Shown here in pieces: positions 10,803 through 21,810 of a DNA stretch of 64,000 nucleotides. The stretch covers positions 42,834,501 to 42,898,500 of the forward strand of contig NC_091247.1 in assembly GCF_042477335.2 (NCBI RefSeq), in the 5' to 3' direction. The stretch comes from Ovis canadensis. Lineage: Eukaryota > Chordata > Mammalia > Artiodactyla > Bovidae. Both the position numbers and the translations under genes were made by a program. How positions within the stretch are numbered: position 1 is the stretch's first letter; each line of letters begins with the position of its first letter. The notes beneath the pieces were generated by a model. The model was given only the letters and a program-made list of their open reading frames with translations. It was not told where the DNA came from and did no database searches.

Positions 10803-11352
10803 GCCACTGGGAAAGACCCTGATGCTGGGAAAGATTGAAGGCAGGGGGAGAAGGGGCAACAGAGGATGATGTGGTTGAATGGCATCGCTGACTCAATGGA
10901 CATGAGTTCAAGTAAATTCCAGGAGATAGTTCAGTTCAATTCAGTTCAGTCATTCAGTCATGTCCAACTCTTTGCAACCCCATGGACTGCAGCACACCAG
11001 GCCTCCCTGTCCATCACCAACTCCCAGTGTCTGTGGAGTCAGTGATGCCACCCAACCATCTCATCCTCTGTCATCCCCTTCTTCTCCTGCCTTTAACCTT
11101 TCCCAGCATCAGGGACTTTTCAAATGAGTCAGTTCTTTGCATCAGGTGGCCTAAGTATTGGAGTTTCAGCTTCAGCATCAGTCCTTTCAGTGAATATTCA
11201 GGACTGAGTTCCTTTAGGATGGACTGGTTGGCTCTCCTTGCAGTCCAAGGGACTCTCAAGATTCTTCTCCAACACCAAGGGCAGGAAGGCCTGGCATGCT
11301 GCAGTCCATGGGGTTGGAAAGAGTTGGACATGACTTAGCCACTGAACGACAA
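10803..11352 (+). mobile_element. BovB 3' end (outer copy) split by an inverted BovB
   Basis: The plus-strand BovB 3' end is present at 10803-10927 (CCCTGATGCTGGGAAAGATTG onwards) and resumes at 11278-11352 (GGAAGGCCTGGCATGCTGCAG to the end). The gap is filled by a minus-strand BovB 3' end. About 15 bases of the outer copy appear to be missing at the junction. Confidence 0.85.
10928..11277 (-). mobile_element. BovB 3' end (inner, inverted copy)
   Basis: A minus-strand BovB terminus. It begins with the reverse-oriented CTGAA-rich end (TTCAGTTCAATTCAGTTCAG) and runs about 350 bases to the CTCCAACACCA segment. It is inserted in the opposite orientation into another BovB 3' end. Confidence 0.9.
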
Positions 11353-11354
11353 CT

Positions 11355-11523
11355 GTAGTCAAAGCATGGGCCCCAGATGTAGCATCAGCATCACCTGGAA
11401 TCATGTTAGAAATGCAAATTCTTGGAAGCCAGGCCAACCCTACTGAATCAAAAACTCTGAGGGTGGGGCACTGCAGTCTGTGGTTTAACAATCCTACCAG
11501 GTAGTTCTGATTCTTGCTTCAGT
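11355..11523 (-). mobile_element. MER5A-type hAT DNA transposon
   Basis: The blocks AGCATCAGCATCACCTGGAA, TTAGAAATGCAAATTCT, TACTGAATCAAAAACTCTG, GGTGGGGCACTGCAGTCTG and TTTAACAATCCTACCAGGT are those of MER5A, a short non-autonomous hAT-Charlie element shared by placental mammals. It encodes no transposase. Orientation is uncertain. Confidence 0.8.
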
Positions 11524-12318
11524 ATGGGATTGACATCTCTGTTTCCTGCAATGTTATGAGAATCCCCTCTGGGTGACCTCAGTCCTGACAAGGCCCCATT
11601 TCCTTCTTCCCCATTGGAGCCCTAGATCCCCTACCTGCAGGGGTAGTCCTGTCTCAGTATCCAGTCTAAGCCCAAACTTAAACACAAGAAATTCCAGAGT
11701 CCAACTTGGTAGACCCTTACCAGCACTCCTATTGTAGCTCTGGTCTTGAACTTCAGCTTCTAGTTTATATTTTGTTCATTATGCCTGCACCCTCTCTTGG
11801 TGCTGTGAATCCTCTCTAGAACAAGGGCCTTACCTAGGTTTTCCAGCCCCGTGACTAGAAGCCTATTTTGAAACTCAGTCCAGCAATGAGAGGTTCTGGA
11901 GCATGCAAAATAGTCTCCAAAACTGATGGCAACAAACAACAAATATCCACCTGGACTTCCAGGTGCACTCTGCTGCTACATGTTATCCACCCGTCAAGAC
12001 CCCATGCCATTTATTTTAAGTCACCATCAGGCCATCAGTTTTGCCTAAAGACACTTCTCACAAACAAGTACATTCAAAGTCAAACATCCTTAAGTCAGAT
12101 CAGCAGCAAGAGTGATCATCTTTTAAACCTACATTTCCTTTATTCCTCCCAGTTTTTTGTTAAAATAAATCATCAGGAACTTCAGACGTTATGATAAATT
12201 CAAAAAGATGCAGGTTGACATAACTTACTGTTGATGAATTATCTACTGTCGAAGAAAGGGAGAATGCCCAGACCACTCCTGTTCCTGTCATAAATTATGT
12301 TGAGTTCTTAAGTCTGAT
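11524..12318. other. no recognised gene or repeat
   Basis: About 0.8 kb of sequence in which I recognise nothing. The longest frame is 108 codons (11868-12194) with no motif. Confidence 0.55.
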
Positions 12319-12379
12319 AGGAAAGAGAGAGAAGGGAGGGGAGGGGAGAGGAGAGGAGAGGCCAAAAGGAGAGGAGAGG
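12319..12379. repeat. purine-rich GA/GGGA low-complexity tract
   Basis: An irregular run of GAGAG and GGGAG units, all purine on the plus strand apart from one short interruption. Confidence 0.85.
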
Positions 12380-12599
12380 AATGGGATGCAGACTGAAATT
12401 GATACAGATCAGCTGACATTGGGACGGGGTCAACATCTGCAAAATAAACACCATTCCTTACAATAGTCATTTAACAGCACGTTAAACATCTCCTGGCCCC
12501 TCAACAATCAAAACTGATTTAACACAGTCAGATGGTTCTATTTGGCAGGGAAGAATAAAGAAACTTATTTGGGGGGATGAATAATAACTCAAGGCTACC

Positions 12600-12735
12600 A
12601 GATCCCCTGGAGAAGGAAATGGCTATCCACTCCAGTCTTCTTGCCTGGAGAATCCCAGGGACAGAGGAGCCTGGTGGGCTACAGTCCACGGGGTCCCAAA
12701 GAGTTGGATGTGACTGACTGACTTTCACACACATG
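12600..12735 (+). mobile_element. Bov-tA-type SINE, 3' portion
   Basis: Starts at AGATCCCCTGGAGAAGG and continues through the SINE body to the GACTGACTGACTTTCACAC end. The tRNA-like head is missing. Confidence 0.9.
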
Positions 12736-12960
12736 TTCTTTTCTTTTCATTTTCATTGCCTCTAGCCTAATCCAGACCCATAACACTACCCACTTGAAGA
12801 AGGTCACAGCAGTCCCTGGATGGTGTCCACGTTCTCTCTAGTTCTAATCCATCATCTTCTATCCTAGGACAATCTTCTAAAAGGCAGTTGGAATTGAGTT
12901 ACTCCTCTGCCAATAATCATCTAATGCTCCCAGTTCAAGGCCCTCAACAATAAGATTCCA

Positions 12961-13114
12961 GGGACTTCCCTGGTGGTCCAGTGACTAAGGCTCTGTATTC
13001 CCAACGCAGGGGGCCTGGGTTCAATCCCTGATCAAGGAACTAGATCCTGCATGCCACAACTAAGACCCAATGCAGTCAAATAAATAAATAACAATTTTAC
13101 AATATTTAAAAAAT
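12961..13114 (+). mobile_element. CHR-2-type SINE
   Basis: The tRNA-Glu-derived head GACTTCCCTGGTGGTCCAGTG is followed by GGTTCAATCCCTGATCAAGG and an AATAAATAAATAA tail. A near-perfect duplication flanks it: AATAAGATTCCA at 12949-12960 and AATAAAATTCCA at 13115-13126. The CHR family is shared by whales, hippos and ruminants. Confidence 0.88.
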
Positions 13115-13126
13115 AATAAAATTCCA

Positions 13127-13484
13127 ACCAATCTCACCCCATACTACTCTTCTTCTCCAGCAACACCCAGCTCCAACCATCTGGCTTTTCTTCACAGGGG
13201 TTAGAACAGCTTCTCCCAACCTCCTCCAACCCCTCCCCATTCCCCCACACAAGCATTTTCCCCAGTAAATCTCCTGAATGTGTCTGATTCCGTTTTGGTT
13301 TCTGCTTTTCCGATCATCTCACATAATGCAGAGAGTGAAAATTAGAGCAAAAAGATTTTGCACAAGTTTGTAAATTCATCCTAGAATGCAAAAAGTTGAA
13401 AAGCACCTCCCCAAATAAAATTTTCCCACAAAACACTCCAAGATTCTCGAGTTGTCCAGAATCTAGCTAAATTTTCCCATTGAT
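13127..13484. other. no recognised gene or repeat
   Basis: A C-rich stretch (13190-13265) and AT-rich sequence. Nothing recognised. Confidence 0.55.
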
Positions 13485-13625
13485 CACAATAGTCCCCCAA
13501 TTTACAGATGGGAATACCAAGCCTCAAGAGTTTAAATAAGTTGCTAAAGGACATACAGATTGTCAAGTGATGAAATCAGAGCTCTTGATCCGAAGTCCTA
13601 GTGCTCCTTTAACTACACTTTAATT
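13485..13625 (+). repeat. MIR-class SINE remnant
   Basis: Matches the layout of old MIR elements: CCAATTTACAGATGGGAA, AAGTTGCTAAAGGACATACAG, then a GATGAAATCAGAGCTCTTGA segment. Highly diverged. Confidence 0.6.
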
Positions 13626-13770
13626 GAAATTCAGGGAAATTGAAATGTCATAAGTGTTGTAAATGGCATATCACCATCTAATGAAAGGTTGTTATAAATC
13701 ATCACCATCATCCTCATTTCTCCTTGAGGATCTCTGCAATAAAGCAAAAGCTAGGGCAAATCTGTCACAA

Positions 13771-14287
13771 TGAATATGGAAGACAGCATAATGGTCCCCG
13801 AAGATATCTATATCCCAATTCCTAAAATTATGTTGAACCTGTACCTATGTAGCTTTACACAGCAGGAGACTTTGCCGATGTGATTAAGGATCCGGATTAT
13901 CCCAGCGGGCTGTGTAGTCACAGGAATTTTTATAAGAGGAAAGCAGGAGCATTCGAGTCAGAGATGTGACAGAAGCAGAGGTCAGAGAATCGGAGAGGTC
14001 TGAGGACGCTGCTCTGCCAGCCTTGAAGATGGAAGGAGGCTACAGGCCGATTCAGGCAGGCAGTTTCTAGAAGCTTGAAACAGCTAGGAAACAGCTTCTT
14101 CCCTAGATCCTCCAGAAGGAATCAGGCCAACTGACAACTTGATCTTAGACCTCTGATCTCCAGAACTGTCAACACCTTGATTTTAGGACATCTGACTTTC
14201 GTAACTGTAAGAGAGAAATTTGTGTTGTGCTAAGCCACCAAGTTTGCAGCCATTTGTTACAGCAACAATAGGAACCTAATTAATACA
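13771..14287 (+). mobile_element. MLT1-type LTR (ERVL-MaLR)
   Basis: About 515 bases that keep the MLT1 block order: CATAATGGTCCCCGAAGATA, TTTGCCGATGTGATTAAGGAT, TTATAAGAGGAAAGCAGGAG, CCAGAAGGAATCAGGCCAAC, and the end CTAAGCCACCAAGTTTGCAG ... TTGTTACAGCAACAATAGGAA. It is a solitary LTR with no internal retroviral sequence on either side. Confidence 0.85.
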
Positions 14288-15363
14288 CTGAACACTCTAG
14301 ACACTCACTACTGTAACAGTCATCCAAAATACACACATACACCATTACAGATTATACATATCATCACCTCCCTAAGCCCCAGGTCTTACTGTAGTCTCTA
14401 CCTGGACTTGGAGCCTCATGGTCCTTGCAGGTAGGATCTCCCTGAAGATCTTCTTCCAGTCCTCAGTTCTGTGGCTCTGATTCACTTGTCAGCGGACCTT
14501 TTTAAGCAATTAGGAGAAAAAAAAAAACAGATTTCCAGTTAAACCTGGAAATGCCACAGAGGGTCCTGATATGCAAGATGTAATGTGCATATCAAGACCT
14601 GCAAATATCACAGCTTCCTTAAAAATAAATACAAAAGTGAACATGAACTTTCTCCAAGGGAGCTTGCAAGGAAGGTTTATATAAAAGTAAACCATTCACA
14701 GGATCTTTCTGAGATGACTATTTAGAAACCCTCAAAAAGAAAAAAAATAATAATAAAAACACATCCCTGGCCTCTTTTGAAGCCACGCCCCTGCCTTTGG
14801 GGAGCTTGGGGACTTCAAGTATGCCAGCACTTGTGTCTGGAGCATCTTTGGAACTTAATGAGGAGGGCAGAGACACCCCCACATGATATCCTGGATACAG
14901 TAACCATCTTTGACAACTGTAGACATAACAGAAACTAAGGGACAGCTGACAAAATTCCAAGGATATTTCACAGGACCCAGCTTGAAGGCCTCAAAGGCAG
15001 TATAGGATCTATTTACGGGATCACAGGAGTTAGTTGCAATAGTTCTGAGAAACTATTAGCCTCAGCCAACCATCCACTGCCCTCTTTCCAGTGCCTGGTT
15101 CCCACTAACCTCTGTGTACAGTGCTGATCATGATCATTGTTAAGAAAAGGAGAAAAATAGCTTCAGGATAGCCCTGGCAATCTCTACCTTGAGATCTAAA
15201 CCCATAATTTTTCCTGAGAAGAAATCAGAGAATCTGTTGCTTTATGCAATTAAATGAATTAATTAATAAACCGCCTGAGTAGCATGCTTAATACCTTATT
15301 GGAAAATTAATGTTTAAACTCCTTATTACATCTTCAGTTGGTGATCAGTTTTAAATCAGAAAT
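14288..15363. other. no recognised gene or repeat
   Basis: About 1.1 kb with no recognised element. All frames are under 85 codons. Confidence 0.55.
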
Positions 15364-15648
15364 ATAGAGAACTGAATATTCATTGGAAGGACTGATGCCG
15401 AAGCTACAATATTTTGGCTCTGATACCAAGAGCCAACTCACTGGAAAAAACCCTAACGTTGGGAAAAATTGAGGGCAGGAGGAGAAGGGGGCGATGGAGG
15501 ATGAGATGGTTGGATAGCATCATTGACTCAACGGACATGGGTTTGAGCAAACTCTGGGAGTTGGTGATGGACAGGGAGGCCTGGAGTCCATGGGGTCGCA
15601 AAGAGTCGGCAGGACTGAACGACTGAACAGCAACAACAAGAGAACTGA
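15364..15648 (+). mobile_element. BovB 3' end
   Basis: BovB 3' sequence starting at GAATATTCATTGGAAGGACTG and ending after AAGAGTCGGCAGGACTGAACG. The arginine-rich C-terminal coding block is readable at 15414-15626. A short deletion removes bases near 15583. Confidence 0.9.
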
Positions 15649-15867
15649 GAGGGAGAATCATGCAAACTGTGTATATAGTCAGTGCTAGCTTGCAGCTTTC
15701 AAAGATCCTTTTCCACAGCTAAAGGAAAACAAAAATCTTTATGGAAGCTCTGGAAGAGAAATTACTTGGTGGGCAAAGGTACAAAGTATTCAGACAAAGC
15801 ATATTGCTCCATATGTAGAGCTTCATAGAGATTTGATATCCTCTTTTTAAAGAGCTATAGGGAGGGG

Positions 15868-16173
15868 GCTTCCCTGGTGACTCAGTGATAAAGAATCCTC
15901 CTGCCAATGAAGGAGACAGGGGTTTGATCCCTGATCTGGAAAGATTCCACATACAGCTTAGCCGAGCACCACAACTCTTCAGCCTGTGCTCCAGAGCCTG
16001 GGCGCTGCAACTACGGAAGCCCTCAAGCCCTCGAGCCCAGGCTCCACAACAAGAGAAGCCGCTGCAATGAGAAGCCCATGCCCCGAAACTAGACACTAAC
16101 CCCAACTCACCGCAACTAGAGAAAAGCCTGTGCAGCTAGCAAAGACCCAGCACAGCCAGAAATGCCCCCAAAA
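15868..16173 (+). mobile_element. CHR-type SINE, long form (first of three)
   Basis: The head GGCTTCCCTGGTGACTCAG is followed by a long body of GCAACT and CCACAAC blocks and an ACCCAGCACAGCCA end. The flanking motif CTATAGGGA at 15855-15863 and 16174-16182 is its target duplication. Confidence 0.85.
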
Positions 16174-16183
16174 CTATAGGGAA

Positions 16184-16440
16184 GGACTTCCCTGGTGGTC
16201 CAGAGGCTAAGAATTTGCGTAGCAATGCAGGGGACTGGGACTCAATCCCTGGTCAGGCACTAAAATCCCACATACCTCAGAACAACTAAGTCCGTGCCCA
16301 ACTAAGCCTGCATGCTCTACAGCCCATGCCACAACTAGAGAGTCTGTGTGCCACAGCAAAAGATCCCGAGTGATGCAATGAATATCCTGAGTGCCACAGC
16401 TAAGACCCAGTGCAGCCAAATAAACAAATAAAATGTGAAT
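16184..16440 (+). mobile_element. CHR-type SINE (second of three)
   Basis: Starts GGACTTCCCTGGTGGTCCAG directly behind the CTATAGGGA duplication of the previous SINE. It ends in CAGTGCAGCCAAATAAAC and a TA-rich tail at 16437-16456. The related motif ATATAGGGA recurs at 16484-16492. Confidence 0.85.
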
Positions 16441-16492
16441 ATATATATATATATACACATTTTTTAAAGCTATTTTTAAAAACATATAGGGA

Positions 16493-16610
16493 ATTCCTTG
16501 GTGACCCAGTGGTTAGGACTCTGAATTCTCAGTGCCAAGGGCCCAGGTTCGATCCCTGGTCAGGGAACTAAAATCTCACTAGCAGCGTGGTGCAACCAAA
16601 AATATAAAAA
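16493..16610 (+). mobile_element. CHR-2-type SINE (third of three)
   Basis: AATTCCTTGGTGACCCAGTGG head, GGTTCGATCCCTGGTCAGGG B-box region, and an A-rich tail. It lies directly after the third copy of the TATAGGGA motif. Confidence 0.85.
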
Positions 16611-16791
16611 TTTAAAAATTAAAAATTAATTAATTTTAAACTGTAGTCCCTGTAGTCACAATATCAGAGAATCATAAAGGAAAAACTTACAGACTACACA
16701 GGTTCTTTAACTTTTTAGGTCAAAGATATTCAATAAAATTAAAACATATACTACAAATGGGGGAAATACTTGCAACATATTTGACAAGCAA

Positions 16792-17959
16792 TCAAGCTGG
16801 TTTTAGGAAAGGCAGAGGAACTAGAGATCAAATTGCCAACATCTGCTGGATCATGGAAAAAGAAAGAGAGTTCCAGAAAAACATCTATTTCTGCTTTATT
16901 GACTATGCCAAAGCCTTTGACTGCGTGGATCACAATAAACTGTAGAAAATTCTTCAAGAGATGGGAATACCAGACCACCTGACCTGCCTCTTGAGAAACC
17001 TATATGCAGGTTAGGAAGCAATAGTTAGAACTGGACATGGAACAACAGACTGGTTCCAAATAGGAGAAGGAGTACGTCAAGGCTGTATATTGTCCCCCTG
17101 CTTATTTAACTTCCATGCAGAGTACATCCTGAGAAACTCTGGGCTGGAAGAAGCACAAGCTGGAATCAAGATTGCCAGGAGAAATATCAACAACCTCAGA
17201 TATGCAGATGACACCACTCTTATGGCAGAGAGTGAAGAGGAACTAAAAAGCTTCTTGATGAAAGTGAAAGATGAGAGTGAAAAAGTTGGCTTAAAGCTCA
17301 ACATTCAGAAAACTAAGATCATGGCATCCATTCCCATCACTTCATGGGAAATAGATGGGGAAACAGTGGAAACAGAGACAGCTTTTATTCTGGGGGGCTC
17401 CCAAATCACTGCAGATGGTGACTGCAGCCATGAAATTAAAAGACGCTTACTCCTTGGAAGAAAAGTTATGACCAACCTAGATGGCATATTGAAAAGCAGA
17501 GACATTACTTTGCCAACAAAGTTCCACCTAGTCAAGGCTATGGTTTTTCCAGCAGTCATGTATGGATGTGAGAGTTGGACTGTGAAGAAGGCTGAGCACA
17601 GAAGAATTGATGCTTTTGAACTGTGGTGTTGGAGAAGACTCTTGAGAGTTCCCTGGACTGCAAGGAGATCCAACCAGTCCATTCTGAAGGAGATCAGCCC
17701 TGGGATTTCTTTGGAGGGAATGATGCTAAAGCTGAAGCTCCAGTACTTTGGCCACCTCATGAGAAGAGTTGACTCATTGGAAAATACTCTGATACTGGGA
17801 GGGATTGGGGGCAGGAGGAGAAGGGGACGACAGAGGATGAGATGGCTGGATGGCATCACGGACTCAATGGACTTGAGTCTGAGTGAACTCCGGGAGTTGG
17901 TGATGAACAGGGAGGCCTGGCATGCTGCAATTCATGGGATCGCAAAGAGTCGGACATGA
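16792..17959 (+). pseudogene. BovB reverse transcriptase C-terminal half
   Basis: Reverse-transcriptase motifs are preserved: FIDYAKAFDCVDHNKL (one catalytic Asp region), [13 protein letters not shown], and the catalytic YADD at 17201-17212. The thumb and the Arg-rich C-terminal tail follow ([20 protein letters not shown]). Two in-frame stops, at 16945 (TAG where Trp is expected) and near 17010, separate the front from the 289-codon open stretch at 17090-17959. It has no endonuclease and is therefore inactive. Confidence 0.92.
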
Positions 17960-17992
17960 TTGAGCGACTGAACTCAACTGAACTGAACTGAG
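16792..17992 (+). mobile_element. BovB LINE, 3' 1.2 kb
   Basis: A 5'-truncated BovB that starts in the middle of the reverse-transcriptase region (QAGFRKGRGTRDQIANICWI) and runs to the 3' end with its CTGAA repeats. It is inserted in the ancient L1. Confidence 0.95.
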
Positions 17993-18445
17993 GTTAATGT
18001 CCTTACCATACAAAGACCTGTTTACTCAACAAGAAAAACAAACGCCACTCTAAAATTAAGTAAAAGACACAAAGCAGGAGAATGAATGATAAATATATGA
18101 GTACATAAGTAATAGTCAACTTTATTAATCAAGAAGTACAAATTAAAGCAATACATTTTTCCCATCAAATAAGGCTTTTAAAACGAGCAGAGATTTTTCT
18201 CACATGCTACTGGTAAAAATATAATTTAACACAAAGTTTTTCAAAAAACAAATCAGGAAATACACTAAAACCCTTAAAATATGTATTTCTTTATAGTCAA
18301 CAATCACTTCTAATATTAATAATCTCATATAATTATTAATATATGAATATGTTCTATGGAAATAATCAGAGATGTAGTCAAATAGATGGACAGTATTTTT
18401 TAATGGTGAAAAATTGGAAAGTAAATATTCAAAAAGATGTAAGTA

Positions 18446-20065
18446 TCCTAAAAGTGATGCTGTGAAAGTGCTGCACTCAATATGCCAGCAAATTTGGAAA
18501 ACTCAGCAGTGGCCACAGGACTCTAAAAGGTCAGTTTTCATTCCAATCCCAAAGAAAGGCAATGCCAAAGAATGCTCAAACTACCACACAATTGCACTCA
18601 TCTCACACACTAGTAAAGTAATACTCAAAATTCTCCAAGCCAGGCTTCAACAATACATGAACTGTGAACTTCCAGATGTTCAAGCTGGTTTTAGAAAAGG
18701 CAGTGGAACCAGAGATCAAATTGCCAACATCCACTGGATCATCAAAAAAGCAAGAGAGTTTCAGAAAAACATTTCTGATTTATTGACTATGCCAAAGCCT
18801 TTGACTGTGTGGATCACAATAAACTGTAGAAAATTCTTCAAGAGATGGGAATACCAGACCACCTGACCTGCCTCTTGAGAAATCTGTATGCAGGTCAGGA
18901 AGCAACAGTTAGAACTGGACATGGAATAACAGAATGTTTCCAAATAGGAGAAGGAGTACGTCAAGGCTGTATATTGTCCCCCTGCTTATTTAACTTCCAT
19001 GCAGAGTACATCCTGAGAAACTTTGGGCTGGAAGAAGCACAAGCTGGAATCAAGATTGCCAGGAGAAATATCAATAACCTCAGATATGCAGATGACACCA
19101 CCCTTATGGCAGAAAGAGAAGAACTAAAGAGCCTCTTGATGAAAGTGAAAGAGGAGAGTGAAAAAGTTGGCTTAAAGCTCAACATTCAGAAAACTAAGAT
19201 CATGGCATCCACTCCCATCACTTCATAGAAAATAGATGGGGAGACAGTGGAACCAGTGGCTGACTTTATTTTGGGGGGCTCCAAAATCACGGCAGATGGT
19301 GACTGCAGCCATGAAATTAAAAGACGCTTATTCCTTGGCTCCCCTGGTGGCTCAGAGATTAAAACATCTGTCTGGAATGCAGGAAACCCGGGTTCGATCC
19401 CTGGGATGGGAAGATTCCCTGGAGAAAGAAATGGCAACCCACTCCAGTACTCTTGCCTGGAGAATCCCATGGAGGGAGGAGCCTGGTAGGCTATAATCCA
19501 TGGGGTCGCAAACAGTCAGACACGACTGAGCGACTTCACTCTCACTTTCACTTTACTCCTTGGCAGGAAGTTATGAGCAACCTAGACAGCATATTAAAAA
19601 GCAGAGATATTACTTTGCCAACAAAGGTCCATCTAGTCAATGCTATGGTTTTTCCAGTGGTCGTGTATGGATGTGAGAGTTGGACTATAAAGAAAGCTGA
19701 GCGCCGAAGAATTGATGCTTTTGAACTGTGATGGTTGGAGAAGACTCTTGAGAGTCCCTTGGACTGCAAGGAGATTCTACCAGTCCATCCTAAAGGAGAT
19801 CAGTCCTGAGTGTTCATTGGAAGGACTGATGTTGAAGCTGAAACTCCAATACTTTGGCCACCCGATGCGCAAAACTGACTCATTTGAAAAGACCCTGATC
19901 CTGGGAAAGATTGAAGGCAGGAGGAGAAGGAGACGACAGATGATGAGATGGCTGGATGGCATCACTGACACAATGAACATGAGTTTGGGTAAACTCCAGG
20001 AGTTGGTGATGGACAGGGAGGGCTGGTGTGCTGCAGTCCATGGGGTCACAAAGAGTCGGACATGA
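18446..20065 (+). pseudogene. BovB reverse transcriptase, interrupted
   Basis: Readable blocks are 18414-18866 (IPIPKKGNAKECSNY, QAGFRKGSGTRDQIAN), 18845-19228 ([13 protein letters not shown] and the catalytic YADD at 19085-19096), 19453-19731 and 19712-20065 (the Arg-rich C-terminal tail). Frames are broken near 18775 (before the FIDYAKAFD-type motif), by a TAG stop at 19226, by the SINE, and by a TGA at 19729. Compared with the neighbour copy it reaches further into the fingers domain. It cannot encode an active enzyme. Confidence 0.92.
19339..19552 (+). mobile_element. Bov-tA-type SINE inside BovB
   Basis: CTCCCCTGGTGGCTCAGAG head, GGTTCGATCCCTGGGATGGG B-box region and CTCACTTTCACTTTAC tail. 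The duplication is TTATTCCTTGG (19328-19338) and TTACTCCTTGG (19553-19563), with one mismatch. It is the youngest layer of this nest. Confidence 0.95.
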
Positions 20066-20266
20066 CTGAGCAACTAAACTAAACTGAAATATTCAAAATA
20101 GGAAATTATTGAATAAATTATGATAAACAATGGAATATCAGGTAGCTATTTAAAGGGGAAATGTGGCAATGGTGCATTTATTGGCACAGAGTGATATTCA
20201 TAACATATTTTCAGAGGAGGAAAGGATGTACAAATAGGGTATACTGTACGAGTTCATTTTTGTGAG

Positions 20267-20456
20267 ATAGATGAAGGGATGAATGAGGGGATGGGTGGAT
20301 GGATGGATAGATGGATGAGTGGATGGGTTAATGGATGGATAGAAGGTGGGTGAATGGGGCCTGGGTGAATGGGGGTAGGTGGATGAGGGAGTAGGTGGAT
20401 GAATGGATGGATGGGGGTGGGGTAGCTGGACGGATGGATAGATGAATGAATGAATA
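20267..20456. repeat. GGAT/GATG tetranucleotide minisatellite-like tract
   Basis: About 190 bases of irregular GGAT, GGTG and GAAT units. Probably length-variable, although the interruptions lower the expected instability. Confidence 0.92.
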
Positions 20457-21619
20457 GAAATAACCAGGAGATGCTACATCTCTGTTAGGAGAGAAAACCT
20501 TTTCTCCACCCCAGGTTTTCCTTGAGAAGGGATTATCAATAAACTCTCCTGGTCTCTCTCCATCCCCTTTAACTTATTCCATCTCTGGGGAAGAGGAGTG
20601 ACTTATCTGACTGGTAAGTCTAAGAAGAATAACAGGTCTACCTGGCTTGCTTCTCCCTTCTCACCCCTGGGAGTGATCTGGCTGCAGTGAATAGTTTCCA
20701 CTGCCCCCTGGGCCAGAAGTCCCACCCAGTCCACTGCCAGCTGTGCCTGGGGTTCAGTTTGCAGCCCCATGTGGCTCTCACACTAGATTACATCTCCAAC
20801 TTTTCCTTTATCTACAGTAAAGAAGACGTCCTGGCCTCTTTCTGTACTCTTGGCCAGATTTCTGGTTGTTTGGCAACCAGGTGGGGAAGTAGGGTGGAAT
20901 TCACTGGATCTCCTCAGAGGTCCCAACATCACTCAGTCAAGGCTCTCAGTGAAAAGCAGTAAAACCTTATCTGATGAACTAAGGCAAAGAGGACTTTATT
21001 AAAAGAATAACTAGTAGGCAGGGAGTTGGCAATTGTTTCTAGATTAGACAGAAGAACCAGGTTTAGGGGAGGTCAGAGAGAAGGATGCTCAAGAAAGAAG
21101 TTCCAGCAGAGAGTCTGGCCAGCAGCCAGCCTTTCAGTGACCCTTCAAACCGTTCCTTCCACTCAGGCGTGGTTTGCTCAAAACTGGAAGTCTGAGGAAA
21201 TAACGTCCAAATGGTCCAAGGGTGCCGGACTCACATCCACCCCCCACTTCCCTTTCCTAACCAAGCCCAGATTTTCAAGGATCTATTGCTTCTCCTCTCA
21301 TTTTTTAGGGAAAAGGGATCCCTCCCAACCTTGACTTATCCTGTTTCCCTCATCACAGTTCAGGGGTAAGCAGGCCACGTGGGCAGGGCCAGTCAGGGGA
21401 CGACTTGGAATGCCAGGTGGAAACCCTTCTGTCTCTGTCCCTCAGACACGGGTGGGAAAGCATGTGGCTTTGGGAGTGGTGAGCTGACTTGAAATACAGC
21501 AGACACAACAGAAGCCTAAACAGAGTGACAGATTGACCGTCACTCAATCCAACCCGCCTGAAGCCAGCTGGGGTGCTAAGCAAGCCCGAACGACCAGCGT
21601 GCACTGGTTACGGTGGCAG
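20457..21619. other. no recognised gene or repeat
   Basis: About 1.15 kb of moderately GC-rich sequence. Open frames of 91 codons (20687-20962) and 102 codons (21026-21334) have no recognisable motif and no signs of exon structure. Confidence 0.5.
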
Positions 21620-21810
21620 AGACAGAGTGGGACCAGATTCGGACAGCTTGGGCCTGGGTCCTCAACCTGCCACTTTTTCACTGGTCATCTGAGCCTTTCT
21701 GATCTCTGAAATCAGGATGATAACAGGACTTTCTCCTCCAGTTACCAGAGGATGGGATGAGGTCATCTGTGTAGGGCACTTTGCACTGCACCTGGCTCAG
21801 AGGAACTGCT
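21620..21810 (+). repeat. MIR SINE remnant
   Basis: Keeps the MIR order: CCTGGGTCCTCAACCTGCCAC, TCTGATCTCTGAAATCAGGATGATAA-like core in decayed form, TGTAGGGCACTTTGCACTGC and ACCTGGCTCAGAGG. Confidence 0.6.

Larger units (their letters stand above)
18435..20086 (+). mobile_element. BovB LINE, 3' 1.6 kb
   Basis: A second BovB in the same ancient L1, longer than its neighbour. Recognisable BovB starts at about 18446 (ATCCTAAAAGTGATGCTGTG). A perfect 12-bp duplication AAATATTCAAAA flanks the insertion. A Bov-tA SINE splits it at 19339-19552. Confidence 0.95.
16630..20266 (+). mobile_element. ancient L1 (ORF2 end to 3'UTR) carrying two BovB insertions
   Basis: Old L1 sequence is present in three pieces: 16630-16791 (ending GGGGGAAATACTTGCAACAT...), 17993-18434 (resuming GGTTAATGTCCTTACCATAC) and 20099-20266 (AAATTATTGAATAAATTATG). 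Joined, the order follows the end of an old L1 ORF2 and its 3'UTR. Two BovB copies sit in the gaps. The second is bracketed by the duplication AAATATTCAAAA at 18423-18434 and 20087-20098. Confidence 0.75.

Noticed and set aside
17305..17859. A 184-codon minus-strand frame, and similar frames opposite other BovB copies (19777-20073, 55925-56467 plus strand)
   Set aside because: They are antisense shadows of the BovB C-terminal coding region and recur wherever BovB occurs.
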